Source of the DNA: Acidobacteriota bacterium
Lineage (GTDB): Bacteria > Acidobacteriota > Vicinamibacteria > Vicinamibacterales > Vicinamibacteraceae
Assembly (NCBI GenBank): GCA_023418055.1
Contig: JAEZDP010000143.1
Location: forward strand, 1-19,129
Length of the DNA: 19,129 bases
Reading direction: 5' to 3'
Both the position numbers and the translations under genes were made by a program. Below, one piece after another: positions 15,435-19,129 of this stretch. The notes beneath the pieces were generated by a model that did not search any database, was not told the origin of the DNA, and worked only from the letters and a program-made list of their open reading frames with translations. Numbering within the stretch: position 1 is the first letter of the stretch; the number at the start of each line of letters is the position of its first letter.

Positions 15435-15529
15435 CAGGTCTGACCCCAGGTCGGTCACATTTCAGGTCTGACCCCGGACCGTCGCGTTTCAGGTCTGACC
15501 CCGAAACGTCGCGGCGCAGGTCTGACCCC
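15435..15529 (+). repeat. Four direct 13-bp repeats with a GGTC-T-GACC palindromic core
   Basis: The 13-mer caggtctgacccc occurs without mismatch at 15435, 15463, 15490 and 15517, spaced 28, 27 and 27 bp apart. Each holds the inverted repeat GGTC-T-GACC. The spacers differ, but the third copy is flanked by cgtttc (15485-15490) and gaaacg (15503-15508), which form an outer inverted repeat. The block lies between the TPR gene start and the receptor's terminator, upstream of the TPR/FG-GAP operon. Confidence 0.9.
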
Positions 15530-15531
15530 AC

Positions 15532-15560
15532 AAAAAAAGGGGCCGCCGGAAGGCGACCCT
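15532..15560 (-). terminator. Intrinsic terminator of the TonB-dependent receptor gene
   Basis: On the minus strand GGGTCGCC (15559-15552), loop TTCC and GGCGGCCC (15547-15540) form an 8-bp stem with one G-T wobble, followed directly by seven Ts (15538-15532). It lies 56 nt after the receptor stop codon and is a textbook intrinsic terminator. Confidence 0.85.
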
Positions 15561-15576
15561 CAAGGTGTTCCCGGGA

Positions 15577-15606
15577 GGGACCAGGGCACGGTCGTGCCCC
15601 GGTCCT
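15577..15606 (-). terminator. First hairpin of the tandem receptor terminator
   Basis: Eleven Watson-Crick pairs, interrupted by one A-C mismatch, plus one terminal G-T pair join ggaccagggcac (15578-15589) and gtgccccggtcc (15594-15605) across the 4-nt loop ggtc. It begins 10 nt after the receptor stop and has no T-tract of its own. It probably stabilises the mRNA 3' end or backs up the terminator that follows. Confidence 0.6.
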
Positions 15607-15615
15607 CTCGTCGAA

Positions 15616-18600
15616 CTAGAAGGCGAAGCGGAAGCCCAGCTGCACGCGACGCGGGTTGCGCGCCAGCGAGCGGATGCGCATGAAGTTCGGGTCGGTGATG
15701 CCGGTCACCGGGTTCCCCCACTGTGTGTGGTTGAACACGTTGGTCGACTCCGCACGGAACTCCAGGCGGCGGTTGCCAATCGGGAAGGCACGGAACACCG
15801 AGAAGTCGACGTTCCAGTTGGCCGGTCCACGGAAGGCGTTGCGGCCCGAGTTGCCCCAGGCGTTACCCGGCTGGCTGAAGAGCGACGGGTCGTACCATGC
15901 CTCGTTCGGACCGGCTTCGCCGAAGCCGCCCGAGGGCTCACCCTGCACGTTGGCCGACTGAAAGCCGCCCACCTGCTGGAGGAGACCGTTGTCGCCACCC
16001 ACCGAGAACGGCGTGCCCGACACCCACGAACCGATGCCGTTGACCTGCCAGTTCTTGATCACCTGAGCGAGCGGGCCGGTGGACTCACGCGCCCACGGCA
16101 GCTCGTACACGAAGCCCAGCTGCAGCATGTGCGGACGGTCGTAGCCGGCACGCGCGTAGTTGCGGTGCATCTGCGACGGCTGGTTCCACGTCAGGCCGGC
16201 CCACCCGTCGTCGTCGGCCTCGTTGAGGGCCTTCGAGTAGGTGTAGGCGCCCTTGAGCAGGAGGCCGTTCTTGAAGGGACGGTTCAGCGCGGTCTGCAGC
16301 GAGTGGTAACGCGCCTTCGTGCGGGCGCCCCACAGGTTGATGGCGGCGTTACCGGCCTGTGCCGCGAACTGACGGTTGGCGTTGCCGCCCGTCTCGGCGT
16401 AGTTCAGGTTGATGTCGGCATAGCCGTTGTTGGTGGCGGTGCCCACATACCCGGCGCTGAGCGCGAGGTCGCCAGGCAGGCGCCGCTCGACGAACACGTT
16501 CCACGAGTCGATGGTGCCGCGTCCGACGTTGCCCACTTCGGGGGTACGCATGTCCACGCCGCGGGGCAGGGGCACGACGCCGCTGGCCACGTCCGGATCC
16601 GGCGCGGCCGGAATGCCCTGCTCGATCGTGCCGTAGGGGATGAAGCCGTTCGGGCCCGCACCGCTGTAGCCGATCGAGAGCGGGTAGAAGCCACGCAGCG
16701 GGCGCGACCACGGCATCGGGTTGAACGTGCGCCCGTAGCCGGCGCGGATGACCGTCTCGTCGTTCAGACGGTAGGCGGCGCCGAGACGCGGGGCGAACAG
16801 GTTCTTCTGCGTCTCGTAGCCGGCGTCGCTGCTGTTCTGCGGCAGCCGCACGTTGAACGTGTTGAAGTCGAGCTGCTCGAACCCGCGGTTGTCACGCTGC
16901 ATGAGCGGGTAGTACTCCCACCGGACGCCGTAGTTCAGGGTGAGCTTGTCGTTCACCTGCCACCGGTCGTTGATGTAGAGGCCGTACTGGTCCTCGTTGG
17001 TGGTCATCTCTTCGAACTGCACGCTCTTGCCGAAGCTGCTGACCTGGCCGAGCATGAACGCGGCGTGGTCGTTGAACCCGCCGACGCTGGCGTAACCGGG
17101 CGTGCCTGTGATGCCGCCGCCGAAGCTGAACTGGCCGCGCGGGTTGTTCACCTCGGGCTGCCAGTGGTCGAGGCCGAGGCGCACGAAGTCGAACCCGGCG
17201 CGAAGCTCGTGCCGGCCCGCCACCTTGGTGATGTTGGTGGACACGGTGTACACGAACTCGTAGCGGTCAACCGGCGTCCATCCGGCGTTGTTGCCGAGCG
17301 CCGACAGGCCCGTGTTGAACTGCGGGAAGCCCGAGTAGAGCAGCGGATCCGACGAGCCGGGGCCCGTGGTGCCGGCGCTGTTGGTGCCGGGGATACCGAA
17401 GGTGTCGAGACCGAAGTTCGTGCCGTAGTCCGGGCCCTGCGACTGGTGGGTCATGATGTTCGACCCCACCGTGGCGTCCCAGATGAGCGTGGGGCTGATC
17501 GTGAAGGTGTTGCCCACGCTCCACAGGTTGACCACCGTGTCGCCGCCGCCCGCTTCCTCGAAGGGCAGGTAGAACAGGTCCTGCACCGAGGCGTCCATGC
17601 GCGAGTACTTCGCCCAGATCTGGTGGGCCGACGAGCGGTTCCAGTTCACCTTGAAGTCGTAGTTGTCGCGCGTCGCTTCCGGGAACTCGGTGCGCTCGTA
17701 GTTGTTCTGCGTGCCGTTGTTGGTGCCGGGCACGTTGGGCATCGGGTAGCGCGCCTGCACGGCGGCCGTGATGGGGTTGATGCGGTCAGCCGGGATGACG
17801 GCACCGGGGAAGAACTCGCGCCCTGCGCCGGTGGCCGGGTCGCCCGTGGCCGGGTCGTAGATGCGGAAGTTGTTGTTGAACGCCAGCACCTCGCTGAAAT
17901 CGCCCTGGCGCATGCGCGCGGTGGGCACCGTCAGCGTGGTGATGCGGCTGTTCTTCTCGAGGTTGCGCTCCCAGCCGCCGAAGAAGAACAGGCGGTTGCG
18001 ACGAATCGGACCGCCGATGGTGCCGCCGAGGATGTCGACGCTCGAGTTCGGGTTGTCTGCGCCAGAGAAGAAGTTCTGGCGTGCGTTGAACTCGTCGCGG
18101 TTCGCGAACCAGAAGGCCGACCCCCGGAAGTCGTTGGTGCCCGACTTGGTGGCCACGGTCACGGCCGCGCCGCCCGTCATGCCCTGCGACGCATCGAAGC
18201 TGTTGGTCGAGATGTTGACCGTCTCGATCGTCTCCACCGGCGCGATGTAGCCCGCGTGGTGGGGCAGCCACACGTTGATGGAGGCCGCACCATCGATACG
18301 CGTGACGTTGTTGTTGCGGTTGGTGCCGTTGACGTTGGTCGTCAGCGCGCGGCCCGGCGTGTCGGTCTGCGCGTTCTGGAACGCCGTCGGCGTCGCACCG
18401 GGCACCAGGTTCATCAGCGCCTGGTAGTTGCGGTACTGGTTCAGCGGCAGGTTCACCACTTCCTCAGGCCGCAGCTCGACGCTCACGTCGGCCTTGTCCG
18501 TCTTGAGCAGGGCCGCTTCGGTCGTGACCGTCACCGACTCGCTCAGGGCGCCAATCTCGAGGCGCCCGTTGATGCGGACGATGCTGCCGGCCGAGACCGG

Positions 18601-18906
18601 AATGCCCGTCTGCACGTACTCCTTGAACCCCTGAAGCGAGGCACGGAGGGTGTAGGTGCCGCCGGCGACGTTGCGGACGGTATAAGAGCCGTTTTCGTCG
18701 GTGACCGTGTCGAAGGTCAGGCCGGTGCCTTCGTTGGTCACCGTCACCGTGGCGCCCGGAATGCTGGCGCCGGAATCGTCGGTCACCGTCCCGGTGAGGG
18801 TGCCGTACAGCGCTTGCGCAGAGGCCGAGCCGGGCAGCAGGAACAGGGTGCCTGCCAGGGCTACGGCCATCCACGACTTGAGGATGGTTCGAACAGGGGG
18901 CTTCAC
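15616..18906 (-). CDS. Oar-like TonB-dependent outer-membrane receptor with carboxypeptidase-regulatory-like domain
   Basis: The 1096-residue protein has a Sec signal peptide (1-30, LLPGSASAQ). A carboxypeptidase-regulatory-like beta-sandwich follows (about 35-115: LTGTVTDDSGASIPGATVTV, NGSYTVRNVAGGTYTLRASL), then a plug region (about 120-260: LPLNQYRNYQALMNLVPGATP, VETIETVNISTNSFDASQG, VATKSGTNDFRGSAFW). The rest is a large 22-strand-type barrel ending RRVQLGFRFAF, with the terminal Phe expected of outer-membrane proteins. This is the Oar/OmpA-related architecture that is abundant in Acidobacteriota and generally linked to uptake of oligosaccharides, peptides or metal chelates driven by TonB. 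GTG 18906 is chosen because GGAGG lies 5 nt before it; the ATG at residue 13 would shorten the signal peptide. It forms its own transcription unit, closed by tandem hairpins. No TonB/ExbBD gene is nearby. The ligand is unknown. Confidence 0.95.
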   Translation of the reverse strand: MKPPVRTILKSWMAVALAGTLFLLPGSASAQALYGTLTGTVTDDSGASIPGATVTVTNEGTGLTFDTVTDENGSYTVRNVAGGTYTLRASLQGFKEYVQTGIPVSAGSIVRINGRLEIGALSESVTVTTEAALLKTDKADVSVELRPEEVVNLPLNQYRNYQALMNLVPGATPTAFQNAQTDTPGRALTTNVNGTNRNNNVTRIDGAASINVWLPHHAGYIAPVETIETVNISTNSFDASQGMTGGAAVTVATKSGTNDFRGSAFWFANRDEFNARQNFFSGADNPNSSVDILGGTIGGPIRRNRLFFFGGWERNLEKNSRITTLTVPTARMRQGDFSEVLAFNNNFRIYDPATGDPATGAGREFFPGAVIPADRINPITAAVQARYPMPNVPGTNNGTQNNYERTEFPEATRDNYDFKVNWNRSSAHQIWAKYSRMDASVQDLFYLPFEEAGGGDTVVNLWSVGNTFTISPTLIWDATVGSNIMTHQSQGPDYGTNFGLDTFGIPGTNSAGTTGPGSSDPLLYSGFPQFNTGLSALGNNAGWTPVDRYEFVYTVSTNITKVAGRHELRAGFDFVRLGLDHWQPEVNNPRGQFSFGGGITGTPGYASVGGFNDHAAFMLGQVSSFGKSVQFEEMTTNEDQYGLYINDRWQVNDKLTLNYGVRWEYYPLMQRDNRGFEQLDFNTFNVRLPQNSSDAGYETQKNLFAPRLGAAYRLNDETVIRAGYGRTFNPMPWSRPLRGFYPLSIGYSGAGPNGFIPYGTIEQGIPAAPDPDVASGVVPLPRGVDMRTPEVGNVGRGTIDSWNVFVERRLPGDLALSAGYVGTATNNGYADINLNYAETGGNANRQFAAQAGNAAINLWGARTKARYHSLQTALNRPFKNGLLLKGAYTYSKALNEADDDGWAGLTWNQPSQMHRNYARAGYDRPHMLQLGFVYELPWARESTGPLAQVIKNWQVNGIGSWVSGTPFSVGGDNGLLQQVGGFQSANVQGEPSGGFGEAGPNEAWYDPSLFSQPGNAWGNSGRNAFRGPANWNVDFSVFRAFPIGNRRLEFRAESTNVFNHTQWGNPVTGITDPNFMRIRSLARNPRRVQLGFRFAF

Positions 18907-18911
18907 TTACA

Positions 18912-18916
18912 CCTCC
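18912..18916 (-). promoter_or_regulatory. Ribosome-binding site supporting the GTG start of the receptor
   Basis: CCTCC on the plus strand gives GGAGG on the minus strand, 5 nt before GTG 18906. Just upstream (18918-18932) is acatg-ctagt-catgt, a short inverted repeat with 5-bp arms. Confidence 0.6.
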
Positions 18917-19063
18917 ACATGCTAGTCATGTGTGTTGGGGGGACACTTCAACCGGCCAGACCTTCTGCAACCTGCACGCCACTTCTGCGGTGTCCCTCGC
19001 AGCAGTCTCGGGCTTCGGCCGCATCTTCAACAAACACCACAAGTTGCAGGGGGCCGCGAGCAC

Positions 19064-19092
19064 ACGGTAGTGGTTTGGGGTGACCCTGTCAA
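19064..19092 (-). promoter_or_regulatory. Candidate sigma70-type promoter of the receptor gene
   Basis: On the minus strand a perfect TTGACA lies at 19092-19087. Seventeen bases further is TACCGT (19069-19064), a weak -10 matching the consensus at only three positions. This would give a leader of about 150 nt before GTG 18906. The 223-bp stretch 18907-19129 contains no gene; apart from this and the ribosome-binding site nothing is recognised in it. Confidence 0.25.
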
Positions 19093-19129
19093 CCTGTTCG
19101 AACTACCGGTGGATCCATGAAATTGAAGC

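Noticed and set aside
15435..15529. CRISPR array
   Set aside because: The repeats are only 13 bp with 14-15 bp spacers in four copies; too short on both counts, and no cas gene is present.
14968..15531. Minus-strand frame with a repeated GSDLKRD-like peptide
   Set aside because: The peptide repeat is just a translation of the 13-bp GGTCTGACC direct repeats, and the rest is out of frame with the TPR gene.
15565..19083. Very long plus-strand open frame (1172 codons) opposite the receptor gene
   Set aside because: It lies antisense to a clear Oar-like receptor, has no recognisable domain and shows the Arg/Val/Ala/His-rich composition typical of GC-rich shadow frames.

Overview
The window is a high-GC, densely coded stretch of a bacterial chromosome. 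The gene mix points to Acidobacteriota, most likely a Vicinamibacteria/Luteitalea-like lineage. The signs are an Oar-like TonB-dependent receptor with a carboxypeptidase-regulatory-like N-domain, a TPR protein translationally coupled to an FG-GAP/ASPIC-UnbV protein, ThuA and DUF1080 proteins, and several Tat- or Sec-exported hydrolases. The taxonomy is inference from gene content; there is no rRNA or other marker here.

Plus strand, 1-7741. The left edge cuts a Gfo/Idh/MocA oxidoreductase. It is followed by an exported ThuA-domain protein, an exported DUF1080 (3-keto-disaccharide hydrolase family) protein, a nucleoside:H+ symporter-type MFS permease broken by an in-frame TAA, an IscS/NifS-type cysteine desulfurase, a secreted S10 serine carboxypeptidase and a Tat-exported sugar-phosphate isomerase/epimerase-like TIM barrel. 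The oxidoreductase, ThuA, DUF1080, transporter and TIM-barrel genes look like a sugar or 3-keto-glycoside utilisation locus. The desulfurase and peptidase sit inside it and are probably unrelated in function.

Minus strand, 7805-18906, read from right to left. The Oar-like receptor ends in tandem hairpins, the second with a T-tract. Next is a two-gene operon of a TPR protein and an FG-GAP/ASPIC protein with an ATGA overlap, then a terminator-like hairpin lying only about 20 nt before the next start codon. After it come an alkaline-phosphatase-superfamily phosphodiesterase and an M28 metallopeptidase (gap 10 nt), and finally a small DUF411 metal-binding protein that converges on the plus-strand genes.

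The most unusual feature is the number of short tandem repeats with periods of 7 or 8 bp. Heptamers of the form GGCGTRR sit at three intergenic junctions (894, 3937, 7745). A GATCCSC heptamer array lies after the M28 gene (8335-8431), and a 15-copy array of the same unit lies inside the FG-GAP gene (12503-12607), where it encodes a repeating heptapeptide. The same gene has a separate octamer array (13584-13670) encoding a repeating octapeptide. Neither unit length is a multiple of three, so a single-unit change would shift the frame, making this gene a candidate phase-variable locus. Four 13-bp repeats with a GGTC-T-GACC core lie before the TPR operon. No tRNA, rRNA, CRISPR array, transposase or phage gene was seen.
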